DNA from: Streptomyces sp. SID8374
Lineage (GTDB): Bacteria > Actinomycetota > Actinomycetes > Streptomycetales > Streptomycetaceae
Assembly (NCBI RefSeq): GCF_009865135.1
Contig: NZ_WWGH01000001.1
Location: 1,922,001-1,986,000 of the forward strand
Direction of reading: 5' to 3'
Length of the DNA: 64,000 nt
Shown in pieces: positions 9,349-18,262 of the stretch; the stretch's first letter is position 1; every line of letters begins with the position of its first letter. The notes below the pieces were generated by a model, which was not told the origin of the DNA, made no database searches, and saw only the letters and a list, made by a program, of their open reading frames with translations. Position numbers and translations under genes: made by a program.

Positions 9349-9384
9349 GAAGCCCGCTTCCCGGTGTTCTGGGGAGCGGGCTTC
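9349..9384. terminator. Bidirectional hairpin between fabF and the DUF3145 gene
   Basis: Inverted repeat GAAGCCCGCTTCCC ... GGGGAGCGGGCTTC, one mismatch and an 8-base loop, 18 bp after the fabF stop. No U-run, as usual in Streptomyces; it can serve both convergent genes. Confidence 0.7.
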
Positions 9385-9457
9385 CGTGCGTTTCGGGGCG
9401 CTGCCCCGGACCCCGCTCCTCGATCACCGGAGAGGTGAAGAGGGGAAACGGAAGGGC

Positions 9458-9952
9458 CTACACCACCTGGTGCAGCCAGCGGACCGGCGCGCCCTCGCCC
9501 GCGTGGCGGAAGGACTCCAGCTCGTCGTCCCACGGCTTGCCGAGCAGGGAGGCGATCTCCGCCTCCAGGTCGCTCTCGCCGCGCGTGGAGCGGGCCAGGG
9601 CCGCGCGCAGGCGGTCCTCGGGGATCAGGATGTCACCGTGCATGCCGGTGACGGCGTGGAAGATGCCGAGGCCGGGGGTGGAGCTGTAGCGCTCGCCCTC
9701 GGCGGTGGGGCACGGCTCGGCGGTCACCTCGAAGCGCAGCATGTCCCAGCCGCGCAGCGCGGAGGCGAGCTGCGACGCGGTGCCGGCGCGGCCCTTCCAG
9801 GAGAATTCGGACCGCCAGGTGCCGGGCGCGGCCGGCTGTCTGATCCAGTCCAGCTGGACCCGCACACCGAGGACGCCCGCCACTGCCCATTCGACATGTG
9901 GGCACAGCGCGCGCGGTGCGGAGTGAACGTACAGGACTCCACGTGTCGTCAC
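9458..9952 (-). CDS. DUF3145 family protein
   Basis: 164-residue actinobacterial protein of unknown function, almost always found next to the fab genes in Streptomyces. It begins MTTRGVLYVHSAPRALCPHV and contains HAVTGMHGDILIPEDRLR and KPWDDELESFRHAGEG near the C-terminus. No signal peptide or membrane segment, so cytosolic. Convergent with fabF. The steady neighbourhood suggests a link to lipid or envelope metabolism, but nothing in the sequence gives an activity. Confidence 0.85.
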   Translation of the reverse strand: MTTRGVLYVHSAPRALCPHVEWAVAGVLGVRVQLDWIRQPAAPGTWRSEFSWKGRAGTASQLASALRGWDMLRFEVTAEPCPTAEGERYSSTPGLGIFHAVTGMHGDILIPEDRLRAALARSTRGESDLEAEIASLLGKPWDDELESFRHAGEGAPVRWLHQVV

Positions 9953-10325
9953 CGGAACCTCCCGTGTGGGACGAGGTACGCCTTCCCCAGCGGCCTCGCG
10001 CCCGCACCGCCTCTTTTCGGCCGGATCCCGAGGTTGTCATCAGTAAACAGCATCGGGAGTTAATCTCCTGAAAAGGGACAGTGTGTGACGTGACGTAATG
10101 TACCGGAGCCACCCGCCGTGGCGGGGGCGCGAGCGGTGCCACTGGTTCGACGGGGAAAAGCTACCGTGCGCGGGGGCCGTCCGTGTGACGTACCGTCGGT
10201 CCGGGCCCCCTGATTCGCCGGCTTTCACCCGGCAGGGCGCGCACGCCCACGACCTGGGGATCATGGGCTTGCCGGGGGCATGACCAGAGGCATAGACCAG
10301 GGCTTGGACCGGAGGGGAACCACAG
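9953..10325. other. Divergent intergenic region
   Basis: 373 bp between the DUF3145 gene and the SGNH lipoprotein. It holds an AT-richer segment (about 10035-10100) with GTGTGTGACGTGACGTAATG, probably promoter sequence for the leftward gene, and the GGAGGGG ribosome site of the rightward gene. I see no convincing gene. Confidence 0.5.
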
Positions 10326-11264
10326 ATGCCGGAGCGTGCGACACGCCCTCGAATGCGTACCGCCGGGGCCGCGCTGACGGCGCTCTCGTTCGTCGGTGTC
10401 GCCGCGCTGGCCGGATGCAGCGGTGAGGGCTCGGGTGACGGCGTGTCACAGAACGCGCCCGCCACCGCCTCCTCCTCACCTTCCGCCTCGCCGTCGCCCT
10501 CCCCCGCCTCCGGCTGGAACCCGAACCCGGGGTCCGTCGCGGCGGTCGGGGACTCCATCACCCGGGGCTTCGACGCCTGCTCGGTGCTGGCGGACTGCCC
10601 CGAGGTCTCCTGGGCGACCGGGAGCGACCGGCTGGTGCGGAGCCTGGCCGTCCGGCTGCTGGGTGAGAAGAAGGCGGCGGACCGGAGCTGGAACCACGCG
10701 GTGTCGGGGGCCCGGATGGTGCAGCTGCCGGAGCAGATGGCGCTGGCGGCGAAGGAGCGGCCGGAGCTGGTCACGGTGATGATGGGCGCCAACGACGCCT
10801 GCCGGGACTCGGTGCGGCTGATGACGCCCGTGGCGGACTTCCGGGCGTCGTTCGAGACGGCGATGGGGCAGCTGCGGGCCGGGGCGCCCAAGGCGCAGGT
10901 GTACGTGTCCAGCGTGCCGGACCTGAAGCGGCTCTGGTCGACCGGGCGGCTCAACGAGACCGGCAAGAAGATCTGGAGCCTCGGCATCTGCCGGTCGATG
11001 CTGGCGGACGCGGACGACCTGGGGCCCGCGGCCGTGGCGCGGCGGGACGCGGTGCAGGACCGGGTGGTGGCGTACAACGAGGTGCTGCGGGACGTCTGCG
11101 CGAAGGACCGGCACTGCCGGTACGACGGCGGCGCGGTCTTCGGCTTCCGCTTCACCGGGGCGCAGCTCAGCCAGTGGGACTGGTTCCACCCCAGCCGCGA
11201 CGGCCAGGCCCGGCTGGCGGAGATCGCCTACCGCAACATCACGGCCGCCGAACCCCCCGCGTAG
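10326..11264 (+). CDS. SGNH/GDSL-hydrolase lipoprotein
   Basis: Exported esterase or lipase of the SGNH class anchored as a lipoprotein, 312 residues. The N-terminus is basic, then hydrophobic, ending in the lipobox LAGC. A Ser/Pro-rich linker (about 42-62) leads to the hydrolase domain with catalytic Ser in GDSIT (block I), GAND (block III) and DWFHPS (block V with the Asp-His pair). Strong GGAGGGG ribosome site. Several Cys pairs outside the lipobox fit an extracytoplasmic disulfide-bonded domain. Natural substrate unknown. The epimerase gene follows 11 bp downstream and may be co-transcribed. Confidence 0.88.
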   Translation: MPERATRPRMRTAGAALTALSFVGVAALAGCSGEGSGDGVSQNAPATASSSPSASPSPSPASGWNPNPGSVAAVGDSITRGFDACSVLADCPEVSWATGSDRLVRSLAVRLLGEKKAADRSWNHAVSGARMVQLPEQMALAAKERPELVTVMMGANDACRDSVRLMTPVADFRASFETAMGQLRAGAPKAQVYVSSVPDLKRLWSTGRLNETGKKIWSLGICRSMLADADDLGPAAVARRDAVQDRVVAYNEVLRDVCAKDRHCRYDGGAVFGFRFTGAQLSQWDWFHPSRDGQARLAEIAYRNITAAEPPA

Positions 11265-11275
11265 GGTCCAGCCCT

Positions 11276-12286
11276 ATGAGCATGGGGACGACGACATCCA
11301 CGTACGCGGAAGACTTCGGCACCCTCGCGGACGGTTCGCCCGTACGCCGGTGGACGCTGGAGCGGGACGCGGTCCGCGTCCGCGTGCTGACGTACGGCGC
11401 GATCGTGCAGTCCGTGGAGGTGCCGGGGCGCGACGGTGTGCGGGGAGCCGTGGCGCTGGGGCTGCCGGAGGTGGCGGGGTACGAGGAGTTCCCGGCGCCC
11501 TATTTCGGTGCGGTGGTCGGGCGGTACGCGAACCGGATCGGGGGCGCCTCCTTCGTGCTGGACGGCCGGACGTACCGCCTGACGCCCAACGAGGGCCGCG
11601 TCCATCTGCACGGCGGGGTGCGGGGCTTCGACAAGCGGGTGTGGGAGGCGGAGCCGGTCCCGGGCGGGGTGCGGCTGTCCCTGGTGGCCGAGGACGGTGA
11701 GGAGGGCTATCCGGGGCGGGTCGACTTCTCGGTGACGTACACCCTGGGGCCGGGCGGGGTGCTGCGGATCGGCTACCGGGCGGTGACCGACGCGCCGACC
11801 GTGCTCAACCCGACCTCCCATCTGTACTGGAACCTGGCGGGAGCGCTGAGTGGGAGCGCGCTGGGGCAGGAGCTGCGGATCGCGGCCGGGCACATCACGC
11901 CGGTGGGCGCGGACGCGGTGCCGACCGGGGAGTTCGCACCGGTGGCGGGGACCCGGTTCGACTTCCGGCAGGGGCGGGCGGTGGAGGCCGGGTACGACCA
12001 GAACTTCGTGCTGGACGGGGACGGGGAGGCGGGCGCGGAACGTTTCGCCGCCGAGCTGTACGACGCCGGGTCCGGGCGGGTGCTGACCGTGCGGACCACC
12101 GAGCCGGGGCTCCAGCTCTACACGGCCGACCACTTCGACGGGCGGCCGTTCGTGCCGTGTGCCGGGATCGCGCTGGAGACCCAGCACTTCCCGGACTCCC
12201 CGAACCGGCCGGAGTTCCCCAGCACCGTGCTGCGGCCCGGCGAGGAGTTCACCTCCCGTACGGAGTACGCGTTCTCGGTCCGCTGA
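11276..12286 (+). CDS. Aldose 1-epimerase (galactose mutarotase)
   Basis: Cytosolic enzyme interconverting alpha and beta anomers of aldoses, 336 residues, the normal length. Family signatures are NRIGGASF, the active-site His in NPTSHLYWNL, and ALETQHFPDSPN, which carries the catalytic Glu. Start ATG at 11276; an ATG two codons on is equally possible. Placed close behind the SGNH lipoprotein, without a sugar operon around it, so probably a general housekeeping mutarotase. Confidence 0.9.
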   Translation: MSMGTTTSTYAEDFGTLADGSPVRRWTLERDAVRVRVLTYGAIVQSVEVPGRDGVRGAVALGLPEVAGYEEFPAPYFGAVVGRYANRIGGASFVLDGRTYRLTPNEGRVHLHGGVRGFDKRVWEAEPVPGGVRLSLVAEDGEEGYPGRVDFSVTYTLGPGGVLRIGYRAVTDAPTVLNPTSHLYWNLAGALSGSALGQELRIAAGHITPVGADAVPTGEFAPVAGTRFDFRQGRAVEAGYDQNFVLDGDGEAGAERFAAELYDAGSGRVLTVRTTEPGLQLYTADHFDGRPFVPCAGIALETQHFPDSPNRPEFPSTVLRPGEEFTSRTEYAFSVR

Positions 12287-12379
12287 CGCCCGGGCGGGCC
12301 CTACCGGTGGCGCGAACCCGCTCTCCCCGTTCACCATGGGTAGCGTGATGTGCCCGTCGGCGACCGAGGGTGGTTGATC

Positions 12380-13513
12380 ATGACGACAGTGGAGCGGAGG
12401 CCCCGCATTCCGGCCGCCGAGGACACCGCCCCGCTCATCTCGCCGGTCAGTTCCCACAACGAGTGGGACCCGTTGGAGGAGATCATCGTCGGGCGGCTGG
12501 ACGACGCGACGATCCCTTCCAGCCATCCGGTGGTCTCCTGCAACATCCCGCCATGGGCCGCTCGCCTCCAGGGACTGGCGGCGGGCTGCAAATACCCGCG
12601 CCGGCTGATCGAACCGGCCCAGGAGGAGCTGGACGGGTTCGTCTCGCTGCTCCAGTCGCTCGGGATCACCGTCACCCGCCCGGACGCGTTCGACCACCGG
12701 AAGCGGTTCGCCACCCCCGACTGGTCCTCGCGGGGCTTCTGCAACACCTGCCCGCGCGACAGCATGCTGGTGATCGGCGACGAGATCATCGAGACCCCGA
12801 TGGCGTGGCCGTGCCGGTACTTCGAGACGCACTCCTACCGCCGGATCCTCAAGGACTACTTCCGGCGCGGGGCCCGCTGGACGGCCGCGCCGAAACCGCA
12901 GCTGACGGACGAACTCTTCGAGAAGGACTTCCGTACGCCCCGGGCCGATGAGCCCATGCGGTACATCCTCACCGAGTTCGAGCCGGTCTTCGACGCCGCC
13001 GACTTCGTCCGGGCCGGGCGCGATCTGTTCGTGACGCGCTCCAACGTCACCAACGCCATGGGCATCGAGTGGCTGCGCCGCCACCTCGGCCCCGGCTACC
13101 GCATCCACGAGATCGAGAGCCGCTGCCGTACGCCCATGCACATCGACACCACGTTCCTCGTGCTGGCGCCCGGCAAGGCGCTGGTCAACCCCGACTACAT
13201 CGATGTCGACCGGCTGCCCGCCGTCCTGGACTCCTGGGACATCCTGGTCGCCCCCGAGCCGGAGCCGGTCAAGGACCTTGTGCTCCGGACCACCTCGATG
13301 TGCGGCAAGTGGCTGAGCATGAACATCCTCATGGTCGACGAGACGCGGGTCATCGCGGAGCGCCACCACACCGGGATGCTGCGGGCGCTCGAACGGTGGG
13401 GGTTCGAGCCGATCCCCTGCGACCTGATGCACTACGCGCCGTTCGGCGGCTCCTTCCACTGCGCGACGCTGGACGTGCGGCGGCGCGGGACGCTGGAGTC
13501 CTACTTCGACTGA
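12380..13513 (+). CDS. Amidinotransferase of the AGAT/StrB1 family
   Basis: Transfers the amidino group of arginine to an amine acceptor. 377 residues. The Cys-His-Asp triad is visible: Asp in EPVFDAADF, His in TPMHIDTTFLV and the nucleophile Cys361 in FGGSFHCAT. Such enzymes make glycocyamine, streptidine-type guanidino groups or guanidino starters. No antibiotic cluster surrounds it, so the acceptor cannot be named. The ATG at 12380 (MTTVERRPR) is preferred over an upstream GTG because of GAGGG nine bases upstream. The 3' end overlaps that of the convergent GH3 gene by 13 bp. Confidence 0.85.
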   Translation: MTTVERRPRIPAAEDTAPLISPVSSHNEWDPLEEIIVGRLDDATIPSSHPVVSCNIPPWAARLQGLAAGCKYPRRLIEPAQEELDGFVSLLQSLGITVTRPDAFDHRKRFATPDWSSRGFCNTCPRDSMLVIGDEIIETPMAWPCRYFETHSYRRILKDYFRRGARWTAAPKPQLTDELFEKDFRTPRADEPMRYILTEFEPVFDAADFVRAGRDLFVTRSNVTNAMGIEWLRRHLGPGYRIHEIESRCRTPMHIDTTFLVLAPGKALVNPDYIDVDRLPAVLDSWDILVAPEPEPVKDLVLRTTSMCGKWLSMNILMVDETRVIAERHHTGMLRALERWGFEPIPCDLMHYAPFGGSFHCATLDVRRRGTLESYFD

Positions 13514-15993
13514 TCCCCGGTGACCTCCACCGTCGTGGTCGCCCGGATGTCCGCCAGGGAGCGGGCGGCCTGGACCTCGTACGTGCCGGGGACCGTCCGC
13601 CAGCCGTACGCCTCCTCGTCCCAGACCTGGTACGCGCGCGTCTCGACGGGGACCGTGACCTCCACGCTCTCGCCGGGGGCCGCGGTGACCCGGGCGAAGC
13701 CGGCGAGCCAGCGGGCCGGGCGCTCGGGGGCGCCGGAAACCGTTTCCGGCGCCAGGTAGATCTGGACGGTGTCGCTGCCGGGGCGGGGGCCGGTGTTGCG
13801 GACGTGGACGGTGACCGACTCGGGGGTGGCCGTGACGGTGTCGTACTCCCAGGTGGTGTAGCCGAGGCCGTGTCCGAAGGCGTACGCGGGGGTCGTGCCC
13901 GCCTTCTCCCAGGCGCGGTAGCCGATGAAGACGCCTTCGCTGTACGGGAGTTCGCCGCCCGTGGGGGTGGTGGCGGAGACCGGGACGTCGGCCAGGGTGA
14001 CCGGCCAGGTGGTGGGGAGGCGACCGCCGGGCTCCTCCTCCCCGCACAGGACGTCGGCGAGCGCGTGGCCCGCCTCCTGGCCGGGGAACCAGGTCAGCAG
14101 GACCGCGGCCACCTCGTCGCGCCAGGGCAGCTCCACCGGGGAGCCGGAGTTGACGACGACGACCGTACGGGGGTTGGCGGCGGCGACCGCGTGGACCAGG
14201 GCGTCCTGGTGGCCGGGGAGCTTGAGGTCGGTGCGGTCGAAGCCCTCGGACTCGACGCGTTCGGTGGTGCCGACGACCACGATCGCGGTGTCCGCCGTGC
14301 GGGCCGCCTCGACGGCTTCGGCGATCAGCTCGTCCGGGTCGCGGAGCGGGGCGAGGTGGACGAGCGAGAAGGCGGCGCCCTTGAGGGGGTGGCCGGTTCC
14401 GGGGCCGGGGCGGTGGTTGAGGGAGACCCGGACGGGGGTGTGCGCGGTGAGGGGGAGGCGGCCGCGTTCGACGGGCTCGTTGAAGAAGGCGCCGAGCGGG
14501 TCGGTGCCGGGGGCGCGGTCCTGGGTGCCCTCGAAGAGGGGGCGGTCGTCGACGGTGAGGGCGAAGGAGCCGGTGCCCCGGGTGCCGAAGGTGTGCTCGC
14601 CGCTCTCGCGGGGGGTGAAGGTGCCGGTGATCTCGACGGTGTCCAGGGTGTCGTGGGTGACGCCGTCGGGCAGGTCGGCGCCGATCCACTGGATCTGGCC
14701 GCTGGGCAGCGGGACGGTGGCGAGGACGGTCCCCTCCGCGTCACGGCAGACGGCGGTGAGGTCGAACCCGGCTTCCGCGATGGCCAGTTCGTCGCTGGGG
14801 TCGGCGCCGACCGCGTACGTCAGCGCGCCCTCGGGAAGGGCGGCGGTCAGCCCGTCCAGCGGGGAGACCACATGGTCGGGGAAGACCAGGGCCGAGCCGC
14901 CGCCGAGCACCCGGGCGTCCCGGGCCAGTGCGCCGGAGAGGGCGACGGTGGTGCCGGGGGCGAGCGGGAGGGCGGCGGCCCCGTCGCGTACCTCGTTGCG
15001 TACGAGGACGAAGGAGCGGCGGGCGATCTCGCGGGCCAGCGCCTCGCCGTCCACGGGTGCGGGGAGGTCGGCGGCGGGCACCACGGGCGGGGCCGGCTCC
15101 AGGGCGCCGGTGCGGGCGGCGAGCAGCAGGATGTTCCGTACGGCGATGTCGACGATCTTCTCGTCCACCTCGCCCGCTCGGACGGCGTCGGCCAGCGCCT
15201 CGCCGTAGACCGTGCGCGGGCCGGGCATCGCGGCGTCCAGGCCGCCGGTGATGGCGCCGACGGTGGTCCGGGCGGCGAGCCAGTCGGAGACGATGAAGCC
15301 GTCGAAGCCCCATTCGCCGCGCAGCACGGCGTTCTGGAGGTAGCGGTGCTCGGTCATCGTGGAGCCGTTGACCTGGTTGTAGGCGGCCATGATGCCCCAG
15401 GGGTGGGCGTTCCTGACGATCCGCTCGAAGGGGGCGAGGTACAGCTCGCGCAGGGGGCGCGGGGCGACCACGTTGTTCACGGTGAAGCGGTCGGTCTCGG
15501 CGTCGTTGGCCACGAAGTGCTTGACGGTGGTGCCGACGCCGCCGTCCTGGACGCCCCGGACGTAACCGGTGCCGATCTCGCCGGTGAGGTAAGGGTCCTC
15601 GCTGTACGCCTCGAAGTGGCGGCCGCCGAGCGGGGTGCGGTGCAGGTTGACCGTGGGGGCGAGCAGCACGTGGACGCCCTTGCGGCGGGCCTCCTGGGCG
15701 AGCAGCCGCCCCGCGCGGCGGGCCAGCTCCGGGTCCCAGGCGGCGGCGAGGGCGGTGGGTGAGGGCAGGGCGATCGAGGGGTCGGCGGCGGTCCAGCGGA
15801 CGCCTCGGACGCCGATCGGGCCGTCCGACATCACCAGGGAGCGCAGGCCGATCGCGGGCAGGGCGGGCAGCGACCACAGGTCCTGGCCGGCCAGGAGGCG
15901 CGCCTTGTCGTCGAGGCCGAGGGCGGCGAGGGCCGCGTCGACGGCCTCCCGGCGGAGGGCCTTGGGGTTGCTGGTGCTGGACGCGGCTGCCAC
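13501..15993 (-). CDS. Glycoside hydrolase family 3 beta-glucosidase with PA14 domain
   Basis: 830-residue exo-glycosidase releasing terminal beta-linked glucose or a similar sugar. The N-terminal TIM-barrel domain has KHFVANDAET and the nucleophile Asp237 in GFIVSDWLAA. The second GH3 domain is interrupted at about residues 410-550 by a PA14 carbohydrate-binding insert (ESGEHTFGTRGTGSFAL). A fibronectin-like domain ends the protein. No signal peptide, so intracellular. GTG start at 15993 with AGGAGG seven bases upstream. Divergent from a TetR gene, which may control it. Confidence 0.93.
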   Translation of the reverse strand: MAAASSTSNPKALRREAVDAALAALGLDDKARLLAGQDLWSLPALPAIGLRSLVMSDGPIGVRGVRWTAADPSIALPSPTALAAAWDPELARRAGRLLAQEARRKGVHVLLAPTVNLHRTPLGGRHFEAYSEDPYLTGEIGTGYVRGVQDGGVGTTVKHFVANDAETDRFTVNNVVAPRPLRELYLAPFERIVRNAHPWGIMAAYNQVNGSTMTEHRYLQNAVLRGEWGFDGFIVSDWLAARTTVGAITGGLDAAMPGPRTVYGEALADAVRAGEVDEKIVDIAVRNILLLAARTGALEPAPPVVPAADLPAPVDGEALAREIARRSFVLVRNEVRDGAAALPLAPGTTVALSGALARDARVLGGGSALVFPDHVVSPLDGLTAALPEGALTYAVGADPSDELAIAEAGFDLTAVCRDAEGTVLATVPLPSGQIQWIGADLPDGVTHDTLDTVEITGTFTPRESGEHTFGTRGTGSFALTVDDRPLFEGTQDRAPGTDPLGAFFNEPVERGRLPLTAHTPVRVSLNHRPGPGTGHPLKGAAFSLVHLAPLRDPDELIAEAVEAARTADTAIVVVGTTERVESEGFDRTDLKLPGHQDALVHAVAAANPRTVVVVNSGSPVELPWRDEVAAVLLTWFPGQEAGHALADVLCGEEEPGGRLPTTWPVTLADVPVSATTPTGGELPYSEGVFIGYRAWEKAGTTPAYAFGHGLGYTTWEYDTVTATPESVTVHVRNTGPRPGSDTVQIYLAPETVSGAPERPARWLAGFARVTAAPGESVEVTVPVETRAYQVWDEEAYGWRTVPGTYEVQAARSLADIRATTTVEVTGDQSK

Positions 15994-16042
15994 GGCCGTA
16001 CCTCCTGGTCGAGTCCGGTGGACACCTCCATGGTGACGCGCT

Positions 16043-16081
16043 TACCGGTAGCACGGTAGTTTTCGTTACGTGTTCGTTACG
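16043..16081. promoter_or_regulatory. Palindrome and direct repeats between GH3 and TetR genes
   Basis: The GH3/TetR divergent region contains an 8-bp palindrome TACCGGTA (16043-16050) and a perfect direct repeat TTCGTTACG (16062-16070 and 16073-16081, two bases apart). Either could be operator sequence for the neighbouring TetR protein; inference from location. Confidence 0.4.
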
Positions 16082-16164
16082 CCATCGGTGGCGGGTCCGG
16101 TGAAGACGTACGGTTCTGGTGAGCGTGACCGGTGTGGGACCGGGCGGCAGGGAAGGGGCCGGCG

Positions 16165-16749
16165 ATGGCACGGGCCAGGAGCGAGGAGCGGCGGGCCGAG
16201 ATCCTGCGGGCCACCCTCGAAGTGATCGCCGAGCGCGGCTACCGGGGTGCGACGCTGGGGGCGGTGGCCGAGCGGGTGGGCCTGACCCAGCAGGGGCTGC
16301 TGCACTACTTCCCGACGAAGGAAGCGCTGCTGGTGGCGGTGCTGGAGGACCGGGACCGGTGGGACACCGGCGGGGGCGGCGGCGAGGACGGGGCCTGGCG
16401 GCTGGAGCTGCTGGGCTCGCTGGTGGAGTACAACGCGATGCGGCCGGTGATCGTGCAGACCTTCTCGGCGCTGCTCGGCGAGAGCGTGACGGAGGACCAC
16501 CCGGCCCGCGAGTTCTTCACCCGCCGCTACACCCAGGTCCGGGCGGGCATGGCCGCCACCCTGCGCGCCGAGTACGGCGACACGCTGCCGGGCGGGCTGA
16601 CCCCGGAGCGGGCGGCGGTGCTGCTGGTGGCGGTGATGGACGGGTTGCAGTACCAGTGGCTGCTGGACCCGGATGCGGTGGACATGCCGGGGGCGTTCGG
16701 GGACTTCCTGGGGCTGCTCCGGGGCGCGGACGGACCGGAGGCCCCGTAA
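16165..16749 (+). CDS. TetR family regulator
   Basis: 194-residue repressor with an N-terminal helix-turn-helix: AERGYRGATLGAVAERVGLT, then QQGLLHYFPTKEALL, the typical TetR recognition helix and tyrosine-phenylalanine turn. The ligand domain (about 65-190) is not assignable. ATG at 16165 is preferred to the GTG 33 bp upstream because GGGAAGGGG precedes it. Divergent from the GH3 beta-glucosidase gene, a probable target. I infer a sugar or aglycone ligand only from that neighbour. Confidence 0.88.
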   Translation: MARARSEERRAEILRATLEVIAERGYRGATLGAVAERVGLTQQGLLHYFPTKEALLVAVLEDRDRWDTGGGGGEDGAWRLELLGSLVEYNAMRPVIVQTFSALLGESVTEDHPAREFFTRRYTQVRAGMAATLRAEYGDTLPGGLTPERAAVLLVAVMDGLQYQWLLDPDAVDMPGAFGDFLGLLRGADGPEAP

Positions 16750-16760
16750 GCCTCAGGGCG

Positions 16761-16865
16761 TCAGGCCCAGGGTGACGCCGAGGCCGGCCAGAACCGAGAC
16801 GTGACATGGGCCAGGACGCCCGCCGCGAGGACGGTGATGGCGGCGACCGTCGGCAGCCCGGTCAC
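16761..16865 (-). pseudogene. Small hydrophobic membrane peptide, possibly frameshifted
   Basis: A GTG overlaps the stop of the EI24-like gene (GTGA), so translation would be coupled. It reads one hydrophobic helix (VTGLPTVAAITVLAAGVLA), then HVTSRFWPASASPWA and stops. In the next frame the same DNA continues as VSVLAGLGVTLGLTP-stop, a far more membrane-like end. This points to a one-base indel near 16800, natural or a sequencing error. Function unknown. Confidence 0.35.
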
Positions 16866-17641
16866 GCGGCCCGCTCCTTCGGGGCGGCCGCGTCGCCGCT
16901 GCCTGCCGGGTCGACCAGGTCGCGGGCGAGGAGGGTGGCCCCGGCGACCGCTCCCGGCATCAGGAACACCGCGACGAACGGGACCAGGAACGAGGCGGCG
17001 AGCGGGACGCCGAAGCCGAGCACCAGCAGCCGGCGGCCGCGCAGCAGGCCCAGGCGCTTCTTCAGGACCAGCCCCCGGCGCTGGAGCGCCACCCCGGTCA
17101 GCTCCTCCGCCAGGAAGAAGCCGGAGACGCAGAGGCCGATCGCGGGGACGACGGTCTGGCCGACGACCGGGATGAAGCCGCAGGCGAAGAGGGCGATCCC
17201 GAAGAGGGCGACGCGCAGCAGGATGCGTACGGAGTCCCGGGCGGAGATCCACAGTTCGCGCCAGAGCGGCAGCCCGGACTCGTGGACCTCGCCGCCCTCG
17301 CTCCGTTCGACCTCCTCGGAGAGCGACTCGTAGAACGGCTGGCCGACCAGCAGGGTGACGGCGGTGAAGGTGATGACCGCGAGGAAGAGGCCGAAGACGA
17401 AGACGAACGCGGTCAGCGTGGTGCGGAGCAGGCCGAGCCAGGGCGAGGACCAGTCGTCGGCGAACGGGGTGGCCCAGGCGGCGAGGTCGTCGGCGCCGTA
17501 GCCGAGTCCCACCAGGGCACCGGCGTACACGACGAGGGTGATGAGTCCGGGCAGCAGCCCGAAGCCGAACCAGCGGCCGTGCCCGAGGACCCAGCGCTGC
17601 CCCTTCACCAAGTAGCCGAAGCCCGCCCCGAGATCGTTCAT
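16862..17641 (-). CDS. EI24/CysZ-like integral membrane protein
   Basis: 259-residue polytopic membrane protein of the EI24 domain family, which includes the CysZ sulfate permease. It begins MNDLGAGFGYLVKGQRWVL, typical of these proteins, followed by helices around residues 20-45, 70-105, 140-190 and 210-245. ATG at 17641 chosen because similarity starts there; the upstream extension is charged and unlike a membrane protein. Lies between Ohr and the TetR gene. Sulfate transport is possible but not shown by the neighbours. Confidence 0.8.
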   Translation of the reverse strand: MNDLGAGFGYLVKGQRWVLGHGRWFGFGLLPGLITLVVYAGALVGLGYGADDLAAWATPFADDWSSPWLGLLRTTLTAFVFVFGLFLAVITFTAVTLLVGQPFYESLSEEVERSEGGEVHESGLPLWRELWISARDSVRILLRVALFGIALFACGFIPVVGQTVVPAIGLCVSGFFLAEELTGVALQRRGLVLKKRLGLLRGRRLLVLGFGVPLAASFLVPFVAVFLMPGAVAGATLLARDLVDPAGSGDAAAPKERAA

Positions 17642-17683
17642 GGGCGTCAGCGTACTGGCGTACGGAAGCAGTACGGAAAACGG

Positions 17684-17718
17684 CGAGGACCGCACCCCGG
17701 AGCGGGGTGCGGTCCTCG
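17684..17718. terminator. Perfect 15-bp hairpin downstream of the Ohr gene
   Basis: CGAGGACCGCACCCC, five-base loop, GGGGTGCGGTCCTCG, perfect stem 17 bp after the Ohr stop on the minus strand. Strong intrinsic-type terminator, also insulating the next gene. Confidence 0.8.
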
Positions 17719-17734
17719 TGCCGAGGCGGGGCCG

Positions 17735-18163
17735 TCAGGCGACGGAGAGCTCGACCTTGATGTTGCCGCGGGTCGCGTTCGAGTACGGGCAGACCTGGTG
17801 GGCCTTCTCGATGAGCGACTGGGCGGTGGCGGCGTCGACGTTGGGGATGGTCGCGCTGATGGCGACCTCCAGGCCGAAGCCGCCGGCCTCGGTCTTGCCG
17901 ATGGAGACCGAGGCGGTGACCGTGGAGCCGGAGATGTCGGCCTTCTCCTGGCGGGCGACGACGCCCAGCGCGCCCTGGAAGCAGGCGCTGTACCCGGCCG
18001 CGAAGAGCTGCTCGGGGTTGGTGCCCGCGCCGCTGCCGCCGAGGGCCTTCGGCGGGTTGACGACGACGTCCAGCTGGCCGTCGTCCGAGGAGACGCGGCC
18101 GTCGCGGCCGTTCTCGGCGGTGGCGACAGCGGTGTACGCGACGTCGATCTTCTGGATGGTCAT
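17735..18163 (-). CDS. ohr: Organic hydroperoxide resistance protein (Ohr/OsmC family)
   Basis: 142-residue thiol peroxidase that reduces organic hydroperoxides. The two redox cysteines are in GYSACFQGAL and HQVCPYSNAT, the Ohr signature. NPEQLFAAGYSACF is the usual Ohr block. Cytosolic. ATG with GAGGAAT upstream. Followed by a strong terminator. The MarR gene nearby is not an obvious OhrR, since it lacks an N-terminal sensor Cys. Confidence 0.93.
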   Translation of the reverse strand: MTIQKIDVAYTAVATAENGRDGRVSSDDGQLDVVVNPPKALGGSGAGTNPEQLFAAGYSACFQGALGVVARQEKADISGSTVTASVSIGKTEAGGFGLEVAISATIPNVDAATAQSLIEKAHQVCPYSNATRGNIKVELSVA

Positions 18164-18262
18164 GATGTGAGGATTCCTCCTGTTGGTGCGCCGCGACTCG
18201 CGCCCACGATCGCGACGGCCTGGGGTGAGCCTAACGCGTGACCGGGGCGGGCCGGGGGCGGG

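Noticed and set aside
13069..15762. Long plus-strand frame (897 codons) opposite GH3
   Set aside because: Gly/Ala/Val-rich antisense shadow of the clear GH3 enzyme.
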